This document shows, piece by piece, positions 32,210-42,537 of a stretch of 64,000 nt of DNA. The DNA comes from Chara braunii. Lineage: Eukaryota; Streptophyta; Charophyceae; Charales; Characeae. The notes beneath the pieces were generated by a model. The model did not search any database and had not been told where the DNA came from. It saw nothing but the letters and a program-made list of their open reading frames with translations. Both the position numbers and the translations under genes were made by a program. The number at the start of each line of letters is the position of its first letter. The first letter of the stretch is position 1. The DNA is taken from assembly GCA_003427395.1 (NCBI GenBank), contig BFEA01000077.1, positions 1,050,588-1,114,587 on the forward strand, in the 5' to 3' direction.

Positions 32210-32363
32210 ACTCAGCACGTAAGATTCTTTTTTTTTTTTTTTTTTAATTTGGACCATTTCTCGATTTATGCGTGTCATCCTTGCGCAGGGGCCATTTGCT
32301 AATTACCCTTCTCTGTATCGTTCCAATTTTAACGGATGTCCCGAAGGACTCAGCACGTAAGAT
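32210..32363 (-). pseudogene. U6 spliceosomal snRNA retropseudogene with target-site duplication
   Basis: On the minus strand 32347-32246 reads like U6 snRNA. It has cggGACATCCG near the 5' hairpin, aaaattggaacgatacagag, an altered ACAGAG-to-AGC region, ATGGCCCCTGCGCAAGGATG, acacgc, and cgagaaatggtccaaatt at the end. An A18 tail follows (T run at 32228-32245 on the plus strand). Perfect 16-bp direct repeats ACTCAGCACGTAAGAT flank it (32210-32225 and 32348-32363). The 5' end is truncated by a few bases. Small insertions in the AGAGAAG...AGC segment disrupt the catalytic region. Tail plus target duplication show it was reverse-transcribed from RNA, probably by LINE machinery. Confidence 0.93.
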
Positions 32364-32369
32364 CTAGCC

Positions 32370-32468
32370 GCAAGAGGAGGTGAAAAAAAAAAAAAAAAAA
32401 AAGAACGGAGAAAATTACAGCCATTCAAGAGGAATTGGACGGATGGTTGACTTGTGCAAGAGGAGGTG
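32370..32468. repeat. 73-bp insert with A20 run between 13-bp direct repeats
   Basis: GCAAGAGGAGGTG occurs at 32370-32382 and 32456-32468. The enclosed 32383-32455 begins with A20 and then gaacggagaaaattacagcc. It may be a second small retroinsert. Its source is not recognised, and the A run is at the end opposite to a normal plus-strand tail. Confidence 0.6.
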
Positions 32469-32893
32469 GATGAATGAGCGCGTAGATGCAAAGTGGGCAA
32501 GGATCATCACATGCGGAACGCCCGGCTCATATGGAACTAACAGACAGTCGAGCTTGACAACGAATGCATTCCGTCTCTCTCTTTGAATCCGACAATTCTC
32601 TAACAACAAAGGTATTCTGTTTCTCTTTCAATTCGGATAGCTAGACAAGTATACTTCCTCATCTCTACCAGACCACATCCATCCCCCCATTGCTCAGTCA
32701 GTCCACAGTCGCGTGAATTCCTACCCTTTCTCGTTGAACTCTAACAGTTCCCGATGCTCATTGTCCATATAGACGACGTAATGGCGTCTCCTTCAATTCG
32801 ACCATTCTCGAATTCGATCGCTACCTTGCATGTACACTACCCTGATTACCGGACCACATGCATCTCATGAGATTCATTTGATCAAAACAAACG
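32469..32893. other. no gene seen
   Basis: Unique DNA between the small inserts and the inverted repeat. Confidence 0.4.
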
Positions 32894-33018
32894 ATGTACG
32901 GACACCATGTGTTAAGTCACTGTATTTAAAGCCAAGTTCAAATCGCACTGGGCGACGATGAAAATGGTCGAGAACCCCCACATCAGGACAAAAAGACGCA
33001 AAGGCCCGGAGGGAAAAA

Positions 33019-33116
33019 GCATAGAGAGCGCGGTTCCCAGCATGTGCTGCTTCCCACAAATAGAATGGAGCATTTGTTTGTTATAAAAAAAAAAAAAAAA
33101 AAAAAGGCATAGAGAG
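33019..33116 (+). mobile_element. 78-bp 5'-truncated LINE tail with target-site duplication
   Basis: The insert 33029-33106 reads cgcggttcccagcatgtgct, gcttcccacaaatagaatgg and ends in A22. It aligns with the last bases of the LINE at 37.7 kb (minus strand cccggtttccagcaggtgta, gctccccaccaataga, then A18). GCATAGAGAG flanks it at 33019-33028 and 33107-33116. The mirrored position in the other arm of the inverted repeat lacks the insert. Confidence 0.85.
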
Positions 33117-33558
33117 AGAGAGAGAGAAAGAAGCAGGAAGGTAGGTAAAGACCAATAGAATGACGGGATAGAAGAAATTAAGACAAACGGACAGAGGGAA
33201 GGCAGCAGGACAGAAAGGCAGGCAGACAAACACACGTCCACAACCGGGCAAACAGACTGCTGTGTACAGAATAGAGATGAATAGCAGGCAATAAATGCGT
33301 TCACAAGCAAGCATTCTTTATGAGCAACTCTCTTTCTGACAAACAAAGCCTATTAAAGCTGAAGCTGGATCAATTTTTAATCGTCTTTTTGCATCGAAAA
33401 AAAAAACGCACAACAAAATTAGTATATATTGCGTGCTTTATCAACTTGCTCGATTGATCAGAACTCCTGTTTCTTTGGGTTGGTTCGCTTGAAAAAGGTT
33501 TTGAAGCTTCGACAATCTATCGATGTTTGTACGAGAAGCAAGTCTATGGCCACCAATG

Positions 33559-33663
33559 GTAGTGGATCTTGCAATTACTATCAACAAAGTGATTGGACAT
33601 CAATGGTATTGGACTTATGAGCATTCAGATTCTAATACTTCTGATGAACAATCACTAGCGATT
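33559..33663 (+). pseudogene. cox2: mitochondrial cytochrome c oxidase subunit 2 fragment (NUMT)
   Basis: The frame encodes [20 protein letters not shown] and [15 protein letters not shown]. This is the region of COX2 just after the second membrane helix and before the copper A domain (plant form [20 protein letters not shown]). It has no stop across 35 codons. Flanking sequence does not continue COX2, so only about 105 bp is present. It cannot be functional. It is best read as nuclear DNA of mitochondrial origin. Confidence 0.88.
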
Positions 33664-33867
33664 AAAAAGTTTGTTTTTTATGGTAATCTTGTCGGCCTGC
33701 CTTTCGGTCCTGCTGCCTGCCCTCTGTCCATTTGTCTTCATTCCTTCTATTGTGTCACTCTATTCGTCTTTACCTACCTTCCTTCTTCTCTCTCTCTCTC
33801 TCTTTGTCTTCATTCCTTCTATTTTGTCACTCTATTCGTCTTTACCGACCTTCCTGCTTCTCTCTCT

Positions 33868-33870
<3 letters not shown>

Positions 33871-33933
<63 letters not shown>
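33871..33933 (+). repeat. (GT)n microsatellite
   Basis: About 62 bp of GT within the right arm of the inverted repeat. Confidence 0.97.
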
Positions 33934-33934
<1 letters not shown>

Positions 33935-34058
33935 TGCTTTCTACCTCTGGGCCTTTGCGTCTGTTTATCCTGTTTGGGGGGCTCTCGACCATTTTCATCG
34001 TTGCCCATTGCTATTCGTATTTCACTTTAAATACAGTAACTTAAAACACGTTGTCCTT

Positions 34059-35160
34059 ATACAGCGGTTGGTTTGATCGATTGAATCTCGGACGCTATGT
34101 ATAAATCAGCCCAATTGAATCAGAAGGCAAAGGGGGACAACAAAATGGGCCGGGGGGAGGGAGAGAGGTACTACAGCCTCTTCCGTTGGCTCACGATCTC
34201 TTCACATACTAAGGGCATACTCACACTAGGACTTTCCTGGATGTATCGGACCGGGATTGCAGCATGACCTGGATGTATCTGATCGCAGTTACGTCCAGAG
34301 CTTATTCCAAAAAGTCCTAGCGTGATTATGCTCTAAGAGAAATACAAGCTATATGTTGTCTAGTACATAGTACACTTATCGTCTACAGTTCAATCACCAA
34401 CAATATGTTGTCTAGTACATAGTACACTTATTATCTACATTTCAATCACCAATGAAAGAGTACACAAAGGTGTCCTCTGGGATCGGATTCTCAAAACAAA
34501 TGCGACGAGATGCCAGGCAGCAAGCATAGACAAAAAAATAACACGAAAGGAGCGAGATGTGTACATAAACACATTCTGATTTCGCTGTTCCTTTGCGATA
34601 TTCTTCTCCTTTGTTTTGTTCCCTATCTTCGTTTATATGACTCAGATGCACAATTTTCACGTATGAGTGAGTAAGCGGAAAGTTGCCAGACATCCCTTCT
34701 GATGAAAGCACGAGTTTTCAAGGTACACTTATATAAGCGGCTATGCAGACCGATAGACGGCGGGGACGCTGCAACAGACTGCTGGCTCGTCGGATTTCCA
34801 TCGATTACATCGACGAACAAGACTTTGCGCCGTCCACCAAAACCAATTGATATGTATGTGTGTATATACATACAAAGACATAAATATATCATCACATGAA
34901 TATGAGAGCGCAAAAGCGAAAAAAAGAAGAAAAAAGAATGAATTCGTTTTTTTATATGTATATGTATATACAAAGACATAAATATATTGGCACAAGAGTA
35001 TCAGAGCGCAAATGCGAACAAAAAGAAACAAAGAAAGAAAAACAAGAAAAAATGAATTCAGTTTTTTATCTTCTTTCTTATAACTCCCCCTGTATATATA
35101 TTTTGCCTCGATTTATCTGACTATTTAGCATCTATTTTTACCTTTCTTATGCTCATGTAC
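34059..35160. other. non-coding DNA with two tandem duplications
   Basis: A 52-bp duplication: atatgttgtctagtacatag at 34351 and 34403. A 98-bp duplication: caaagacataaatata at 34873 and 34971. If the zinc-finger gene at 35.36 kb is real, this may be its first intron. Confidence 0.7.
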
Positions 35161-35164
35161 ATAC

Positions 35165-35305
35165 ATATACGAGTGTGTATATATATCGTCAAACAGAACT
35201 GCCCGGTAAACCGTAGGCAGAAAGGGAGAAGAGGACAACAATCGCTATATATATGTGATGTGAATACAAACACTGGGCAGCTCTGTTTGACGATCTATAC
35301 ATATG
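35165..35305. repeat. inverted fragments of the hammerhead-associated repeat
   Basis: 35188-35242 is the reverse complement of the insert segment at about 30245-30300 (cgtcaaacagaactgcccgg, taaaccgtaggcag). 35273-35296 repeats ctgggcagctctgtttgacg in the plus direction. Together they form a small inverted pair. No ribozyme core is present. Confidence 0.75.
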
Positions 35306-35356
35306 CTAAAATATACATGTACAAAACAAAGAATGGGAGCAAGACGTCGTCGATCT

Positions 35357-36483
35357 TACCATCTTGTGACATCGAATCCTCCGTCTCCTTTCGTGATACG
35401 GCCTACCCTCAAGCAGCCTTTCTCGATCTTCGTCCCACATCCAGATGCCTTGCACGCCGCACGTGCAGATTTGGCATATTCCACAATGTCCCTCATGTTG
35501 CTCAGCTGTTCACGCGCAACCACTCCCGATGCTTCAGTTCCCGCAAACACCCTTGAGATCCAGCTCCTTACAGCGCGCAAGGGAAGTCTACGAGAAGAGG
35601 AGGAGGAAGAAGGAGACAGAAACCCCGACGATCGGCTACCCAAGCGGTACCCTCGTTCGATCTTTCCAATTCGAGTGCGCCACGTGGGCAAGGCGGGCGG
35701 ACGGCGGTTACAGAGCAGAAGCGTAGTCTGAGAGTCAAAAGTCTGAGAGTCAAAGATATGGTGGTGCAGAATACACTCGCCAGGGAGAGAGTTAGCAACG
35801 GCTGGGCGGCAGAACCCACCGGCGCTGTGGGACCAGTGGGGCGGACGGGACCGAACGGGCTGATGACACCCGTCGCGGAGCAGGGTACCGATACCACTTC
35901 GAATCCCTCTGAGATCTGGCAAACGAGAGCCGACAGATGAAAGGAGAGCGAGAGGGAGGGGAGCAGAAGTCGGCGGAGGGAGAGGACAACAACGAGGAAT
36001 ACTGGGCAATGGAGGACAGGTAACGCTGGAAGATGACCAGGGGAAGACAACAGATAAAAGGAGAGCGAGAGGGAGAGGAGCAGGAGTAGGCGGAGGGAGA
36101 GGGCGACGACAATAAGGAGCACTGGGCAATGGAGGAGAGGTAATGCTGGACGATGACCAGGAATAAAGCCAACCAGAAGATGAAGGCGAAGGAAAGACCT
36201 CACGCTTGGGAGTCTGCAGAGGTCGAACACGATCGGCGACTGGGCAGTGGTAAGGAGAAACGGCGGCGGCTGATAAGCTGTGCGGGCGAGCGCGCACTGC
36301 TTTCGCAAAAGGCTTTAGGGACACCGCCCTCCGCGCGAAGAAAATTCCAGAAGCGGGAGAAGAGGTCCGGCCAGGAGATCCCGCCAAATCTCGCGAGCTA
36401 TGGAGCCAAATTTTCAATCGCTCTCCGCTGACCCCGCGCATTTCTAGCCAAGGGACCGTTTCAATTATGGCGCCAAGCGGCAT
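35357..36483 (-). CDS. PARP-type zinc-finger protein, first coding exon
   Basis: The minus frame ends MRDIVEYAKSARAACKASGC, GTKIEKGCLRVGRITKGDGG, FDVTRW and then TAA. The Trp codon overlaps a strong splice donor (AGATG/GTAAGAT at about 35357), so the exon should end there and the Trp be completed by the next exon. EYAKS-R-x-x-C-K at the start and G-x-x-R-x-G and GGFD-x-TRW at the end match the PARP-type zinc finger of DNA nick sensors. The GGFDVTRW form is like plant 3'-phosphatase ZDP. The first zinc Cys residues are present. The His-Cys pair would lie in the next exon, which I could not find. The start is uncertain: Met at 35496-35494 gives a compact domain, whereas the open frame reaches Met at 36483 through a Pro/Ser-rich region with an in-frame 39-residue duplication. 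Confidence 0.66.
35934..36170 (+). repeat. 117-bp tandem duplication, in frame with the minus ORF
   Basis: Units begin at 35934 and 36051 (caga-gaaaggagagcgagag). A length of 39 codons keeps the minus-strand frame open and encodes two PPLPSxPxC-type segments. Confidence 0.88.
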
Positions 36484-37640
36484 GTCCTTCCTGCCTTCAC
36501 AAAGTTCGGGCTAAAAAGCCGCTCCCGCGCAGACGGATCACAGATCAATCCCTCGCGCCCTCTCCCGCCGGACAACCAACTCCTGCAAATAGCCCGCCAC
36601 CACCACAACCATCATCCGCATGGGTGACTGGGGGACTGGGGGACTTGAATCAGCAACCGATTTGCAAACTTACTAGTAGTTTCCCGCCGTAGCTGTTGTC
36701 CGACGGCTCGGCGGAGCCCCGAAAGGCGGGCTTGGTTGCATGTGCAAGTGCGTGCCGCCCTTGCAACAGCCCCACGCACGGGGACAGGCATAGCCATATA
36801 CGCACAATCAAAGGTCGAAGGCAAGGGCGAGAACTTCGGGCAGGACAAAAGAAAAGGAAGACCGAAAGTTGGTAGATATTGGCCTGTGATCATGCAATAC
36901 ACAATCACTGAGTATCGTGCAATCTACGCGGAGATTTTCCGTTATTGCTCCCGTTTTGCGTACTTGGTCGGCCGGCGCCCGTCTTCGCCTAGAATCGGTA
37001 GTACCCGGGCGGGCACAAATGTTCCCTGTCGCGCTTAGTGCGGCGACAGTCCGGTTGGCTAACCATCATTCGTCCCATTCGCGTCTCACCACTGTCATCG
37101 CTGCCCGTCGCTCTGTGTCTTCCCCGCCGAGAGACCCTCCAAACCCCTCATCGAACCACTCTTTCCGCGTCGTGCCGCTCAATCACCGGCGTCAACGAGG
37201 GCGACAGGAAAACAACGGTGGACGAATGCGGGCTCTCTCATGGCTCTCGGGGACGAACACGTGTTTCCAGGCTTTCGTTCCCCGCCTCACCATTGCAGTT
37301 CTGGGGCGAGGTCCCATTAGCAGTCGAATAGGAGTGTGGCCGATCCAGGGGCTGGGTCCCACTTGCTCGAATTAAGGGGTACTGACCGTAGATAGCAAAG
37401 ATCAACGGCCGAAATCTCCTAATTTGCGCAAGTGGGACCTTGCCCCAGTGTGACACTGAGGGGTGGACCCCACTGGGCGGCGGCTGGAAACTGGTGTTGG
37501 CCAAGCGCGGGGGCGCAGCCAGGGCAGAGGGGTTGTAGCGGGGATGAAGTTTTGAGTGTTGTAATGTGTTGTTTTATAGCAGGCCAGTCATGAGTTTTTG
37601 CATTATCTAGATTTGAACATGGGTCAGTATTTCAACATTT
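36484..37640. other. GC-rich region upstream of the zinc-finger exon; one unassigned ORF
   Basis: ORF 36917-37375 (+) starts MQSTRRFSVIAPVLRTWSAG, basic and amphipathic like an organelle presequence, but has no further domain. It is a weak gene candidate. 37380-37500 contains ccacttgc and gtggaccccactggg words that recur in the opposite direction around 44.57-44.70 kb. Confidence 0.3.
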
Positions 37641-38400
37641 CGCATTCCTTTTTTTTTTTTTTTTTTTTAACTGCCTGTAGGATGCTAGGGGTGATGGTAG
37701 GAGCAGACACCTCTAGTATCCACAGGGAGGCTCTGTCTATTGGTGGGGAGCTACACCTGCTGGAAACCGGGTCCAGCGTCCCTTTCGTGAAAGAATTTGT
37801 AAGCACATGAGCGCCTGAAAAAGGCAGAAACAGAGCTGCTGGAAAACGGGTCCAGGGTCCCTTTCCTGAATTGTCCTATCCTCCTAGAGCTATAGCTAGG
37901 GCCCAGTTAGGACCGCTGGGGGGCACCAGCCGGCCCTTTCTGTTCCCCTGCTAGCCCTTCCCTCCGGACTATCCAGTCTGTCGTTGTAGCTCTAACTTCT
38001 AAAATAAAGGTAATACCTCATATGCATCTAATTCGGCTTACTCCTCTATTGGTTGTTGAGAGCTGGAAAACAAATCTGAAATCTTTGCTGCCAGCATTGA
38101 CTGCCCCAGTAGTTGGGGGGTTAACTGAGCAGCTGTTCCTTTCGTCCAAGGGGTAAGGAAAAAGAGGAAGGAAGGAAAAAAAGGGAAAAGGAGAAAAGAA
38201 AAAGAAAAAAAAACGGAAAAGAAAAAGGGAAAGGAAGGGAGCCCAAAAAAAGCAAAAAAAAGGAAGAAAGAAAAAAGAAAAAGAAAAAGGAAAAAGGAAA
38301 GGAGGGAAAAAAAGAAAAAGAAAGAAAAAAGAAAAAGGAAAAAAAAAAAGGAACCAGGCCCCAAGGCCCCAAAAGGATTTCTTTTAACAAAGGCGATGTG

Positions 38401-39108
38401 TCATTCTGTTATCGTCTCCACTAAAGCAAGCGGATGTGGTGGGAATGGGTCGGGAAAATCTGCTGAAGGGCGCATTGGGAAGGAGGATTCTATGGTTGTC
38501 CAGTCGTTTGGGACCAGACGGTAGTCTCTGCACTCCGCCAGATCTCCTGGGTGTACCTCGTTGTCCCCCCCCCATTCTACTCTCGCAACCCATCCTCCTC
38601 TTTCTCCTCCTAGCCAGTCTCTGCAGAAGGAGGAGATTGCCCGTTTGATGTCTCTGTTAGTGCGAAAAAGGTTCAGCTGGGTTTTCAGCACGTGCCACCT
38701 CCTCATAATTTCCATGTTAATTTGCTGTTGAATCTGAACTGTTAGCTCTGGACCTTCTATTCTCGCTTGTTCCATAGCCAAAATGCACGTTTGCCACCAG
38801 AGCCCCAATAATACTGCTCTCAGGCCCATTCTGAACATATTTTCTACAAAGTCAGATGCCTCCCGGGCCTGTGGCCAAAAGCCTGTGAGGATAGCCCGCC
38901 ATGACCAGGGCCATGGCGGGTCTGGAGTCATTTTCCTCCATATCCTATCCCACCAACTCCATGTTAGTTGTGCAGTTGGGCATTGCATGAAAACGTGTTC
39001 AATGGTTTCTGCTCTTTTCCTTGGAGGAAAAGTCTGCAGACAACGTGGACACCAGGGTAGCGCTATTCCTTTTTGTTCCAGATTTGTATGATCTATTAGC
39101 CAGTTCAT
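38401..39108 (-). pseudogene. LINE copy 1 ORF2 C-terminus with zf-RVT-like finger
   Basis: The 235-residue frame begins MNWLIDHTNLEQKGIALPWC. It then shows CPRC, KRAETIEHVFMQCPTAQLTW and SWWDRIW, the Cys-Cys...His-Cys finger at the end of plant LINE ORF2. Later residues (RMGLRAVLLGLWWQTCILAM) fit the following helical region. The frame stays open past the usual end of the domain. Confidence 0.83.
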
Positions 39109-40022
39109 AGTCGGGAGGCAGCGGTGGGCAATCTGCCACTGCAGTGAAGTAATTTTTGTCGGTTTTGATTTTCCTTCCTAAAACCAGGGGATTGGTTTAA
39201 GGAGCGACCGGTCGACATTGAGATGCTTTGCCCATCTGTCATTTATCAGGTCTCTCAAGCATCTCTTTGGTCTAAGCATTCTATAGGTAGATTTATCAGA
39301 GAGTTTGTAGAAACTGATCTTCTTGGTGGGGCCTGATCTTCTTCCCCCTGGGTTCCACGACCACTCCTCAGGATCAAAAGGTAGGTCTTGTAGCCGTTTG
39401 GTTGACTTGCAAGCCCGAGCCCCTTGTCCCTCTCCCAGGACCCGCACTCGGAAGATCTTTGTCGTGTCCATCCATATAAAAAGGGCCCGGCTGGTTTGTA
39501 GCGCTTAGGATTGGCAGATTGCGTATCTTTTCAGCAGGGCGTCGTGGGGTCTCGTTTGATGGACTCTCGCCAGATGTTCCGGGTCTCCTTTAATTCCAAT
39601 CCAGTTCCCCCCCTTCAGCCTGGGTCCTTTTCTTAACTTCATGTACCAGGCAAGTGGGATTCTCTCTATGAGTTTGTCCAACTTATGTGAAATGTGGTAA
39701 CAATGTTTTACAGTCAGGTGCAGTTCTTCTGCAGTCTTCCAATTCTGGTTTCTTTCATTTCATATGTCCCCTATTCTGGTCACCCCTCGCTGCACCCAGT
39801 TTTTCCATGGCGAGGTTGAGCTATTCATCACTTGTCCCTGTTTGTCTGTGAGCCATCGGTTTCCAAATAGAGGTTGCACTTCCCATCGGTCGGGTGGATG
39901 CCGCTCTGGTAGGGGCAGGCGCCACCAACTTTTTAACAGAGAGGGCCAGAATTGATTCATTGTCTCTTCTGTGTTCCCTCCTCTGTCGGACCATTTTCTT
40001 GGAATTTTTCATAATCGGTCCT

Positions 40023-40730
40023 CTATCCACGTGAGGGGGTGCACTTCAGGGGGTGCGGGGGGGCTAGACGTGCTAAGTGTTCTAAGGCCAGAGGTTGCCA
40101 GGGGCTATCCGTGTCGAAAACTAGTTTCTTAATCCATTGGAGGCGCAGGGTTTGGACTTGCGTTGTTGGGTCTATTATCCCTAGCCCTCCTGCTCTTTTG
40201 GGTTGAATGACCGAGTCCCATGCAACCCTGTTAATGACATTTTCTAGTTCGTCATCCCCCCGCCATAAGAAAGTCGCCACCTCAGTTTTCAGAGAGCGCA
40301 TCGCCTCTTTGCTAAGAGGCCAGACTAAGGATTTGTACCAGAGAGAGGCGAATATCAGATTGTTTATTGTCAATGCCCTTCCTAGGAGGAAGGTGGATTT
40401 ATTTCCCCAGTTGGGCAGCTTGGCCAGGGCTGGGGCCCTAATCCAGTCGTCGTTATTTGGTGGGCAACATGTTGCTGTCATTGAACTCCCCAGGATTCTA
40501 ATCGGGGCCTCCAAAGGTTGCCACGAGCTACAAGGAGCCTTTGGGGGGCGCCCGCCTTGGGAATGGATCCACCATCCTTGTGTCTTATTCCCCCAATTAA
40601 CCATCATATCCGACACCCGGGTAAAAAGGTCCATCACTCTCTGGATTTCTTTCAGGTTCCTGGTTGCGGCTTCGACTATAATTGTGAGGTCGTCTGCGAA
40701 TATGAGCAGATCGAGACCGCGTCTTCAGGG
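40023..40730 (-). pseudogene. LINE copy 1 RT catalytic box and thumb
   Basis: Minus frame: LLIFADDLTIIVEAATRNLK, MDLFTRVSDMMVNWGNKT, GRALTINNLIFASLWYKSLV, VAWDSVIQPKRAGGLGIIDP. FADD is the catalytic motif C, and the GRALTI...GGLGI block is the LINE-specific thumb. A frame change joins it to motif B upstream at about 40.75-40.87 kb. Confidence 0.87.
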
Positions 40731-40924
40731 ATGTGAGTTATTTTAATTCGTGAGAGGTCTTTGTTTTTCCGGATATTTGCAGACAGGGCTTCCATGATGA
40801 GTAAAAACAGGAAAGGGGCTATTGGATCCCCTTGCCGCACTGAGCGTTCCAGTTTTATGGGAGGGGTCAGCGAGCAATTTATTTGTACGCTTGTGGTGGC
40901 ATTTTTGTGGAGAATTTGTATCCA

Positions 40925-41143
40925 TCATCTCCTAAATATCGGCCCAAAGTTCATTTTTTGAAGACACTTGTCAAAGAACTCCCAATCTACATGATCATAA
41001 GCTTTCTCAAAATCTAGGAACACCAGTGCAGCGTTCTGGTTTGAGTGTCTGGTCAGTTGTAATACCTCATGGACCAGAAATACATTATCTTGGATATTTC
41101 TGTTTTGTCTTCGGTTACAGACCAAAGTTCGAATCCAGTCCAA
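40925..41143 (-). pseudogene. LINE copy 1 RT motifs before and including motif A
   Basis: Minus frame: NRNIQDNVFLVHEVLQLTRH, NAALVFLDFEKAYDHVDWEF. This is the most conserved LINE RT stretch. It ends at MNFGPI. A stop follows. Confidence 0.88.
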
Positions 41144-41160
41144 AATCCATTGCTTCAGAA

Positions 41161-42537
41161 CACCTCAAAAGAACAAGAATAAAACGAACAAGGAAAAAAA
41201 TAGGAAAAAAAAATGAACCCAAGGTCACCATCATCTCGAGTTTGATTTGGTTTGATGATTTGTAGGCATAAAATAAAATCTCTCCAACTACTGTGATCCC
41301 CTTCGGTTTGCGTCTGAGTTAACTACTGTTGCTTAGGGGAAACTCGACCTAATTTTTGATGAATTATTATTAAAAAAAAAAAAAAACGATTTTATTTTTT
41401 TTAAGAAAAAAAAAGAAATCGGCATAGCCTGCGAGGAAAGCGGGTCCAGCGTCTCATCATACATTTTATAGAGCATGAAATAGTGAGAGACACAATTGCG
41501 AGCCTTCTATTACATTGTTCGCTGGGAAATACCCCATAGTACTTAGAACTTTTGAGTTTCAAGTTTCAACAATCAGTTATCTCCTTAGTTAAGGTAGTGA
41601 ATGGTTTGTGTGACGCTCTCTTATCTGATAAACCGTCTACGTTGTGAACCCCTTTGGTCCCATAACCTCCTCTGTTCAGTATCTATTAGTCCATTGTTCC
41701 CTTTCCCCTGTTCTTCTTCCTTCGTAAAATGTATTTTGTTGGTCTTGCTGTCTGCTTGTTGACCATTATCCTTAGGCTTTTAAGTTCTTCATTTCTCCCT
41801 GACCCTGCGGTGTAGGCAGACCATTCATTTGACCGCGTCTTCCCTGTGTTTGGTGACTGTTGTGTTTTACTCAGAACATCCCACATAACTGAATGGGGTT
41901 TGACTGACGGGGGAGGAGGGGTAAATAGGAGAGAGGGCAGGGGGGGGGAGAAAGGAAACCTGGCTGGCGGCCTCCGCAGAAACCGCTATACACCTACCTA
42001 TCAAATCCATTCCTCCAAAACATGTCCAAATAGCAAAGAAAAACAAGCATAGTTACGGAGCACAGAACCTCTATGCAAAGAGCACGAACCTCCATGCCAA
42101 GCAGAAACAGGTCCCTTGCTTACTAAGCCCGGTCACCTCACAACCTCAACCCAAGTTTGAATCGTTCGTCGACTACACCCTCATTTTTCGCTGCACGTGA
42201 ACTGAAACATAGCTTGTATCCGTTCATTATTGGTATCGATATCGAGGTGCGTTATGCTTGGGGGAAGACCATTCAACTCACAAGGCACATAAATGAGATT
42301 GAGTAGGTCAACCCACCACAATATTTCCCGAAAAAGAAAACCGACCCTTACAACCCAGGTAAGCACAACCTCTGGCTGCAAACATTTAGTAGGACGCTCG
42401 TTCCACGACCATTGACTTTAAAAAACCCAAAAAAAAAAAAAAAAAAAAAAAAAGACCCAATTCGTTTTCACTCCTTGCCTAAAACCGGTAACCTTACACC
42501 TCAGAACCTCAACCGAGCCTTCAATCGTTCATCAACC
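41161..42537. other. LINE tail-like word and unassigned DNA before the gap
   Basis: 41425-41447 (cctgcgaggaaagcgggtcc agc) matches the LINE 3' end on the minus strand, with an A/T-rich run at 41370-41415. It may be another truncated LINE. 42116-42180 and 42472-42537 are similar (accggtaacctta/cccggtcacctca, cctcaacc, aatcgttc), a duplication cut by the gap. Confidence 0.45.

Larger units (their letters stand above)
32894..34058. repeat. large imperfect inverted repeat
   Basis: The left arm 32894-33227, read in reverse complement, matches the right arm 33691-34058: GTC(T/G)GCCTGCCTTTC, GTCCTGCTGCCT, CTCTGTCC, TTTACCTACCTTCCT, GGGCCTTTGCGTCT, CTCGACCATTTTCATCGT, TTTAAATACAGT. The arms differ where the left holds a LINE tail and the right a (GT)n run. 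The spacer is about 460 bp. Confidence 0.9.
37651..41160 (-). mobile_element. LINE copy 1, minus strand, 5'-truncated
   Basis: From right to left it has RT with FLDFEKAYDHVDW, SVRQGDPIAPFLFLLIMEAL and FADD, the thumb region and a zf-RVT-type C-terminus. A 3' UTR ending in A18 follows (T run 37651-37668). The endonuclease and RT start are missing at about 41160. A purine-rich tract (about 38152-38352 on the plus strand) separates coding sequence from the tail. Frameshifts are present. Confidence 0.92.

Noticed and set aside
33559-33663. A working nuclear cox2 gene
   Set aside because: Only 35 codons match; the copper A domain and membrane helices are absent.
36917-37375. 152-codon ORF with presequence-like start as an organelle protein gene
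   Set aside because: The basic N-terminus is the only support; overlapping frames are equally open in this GC-rich stretch.
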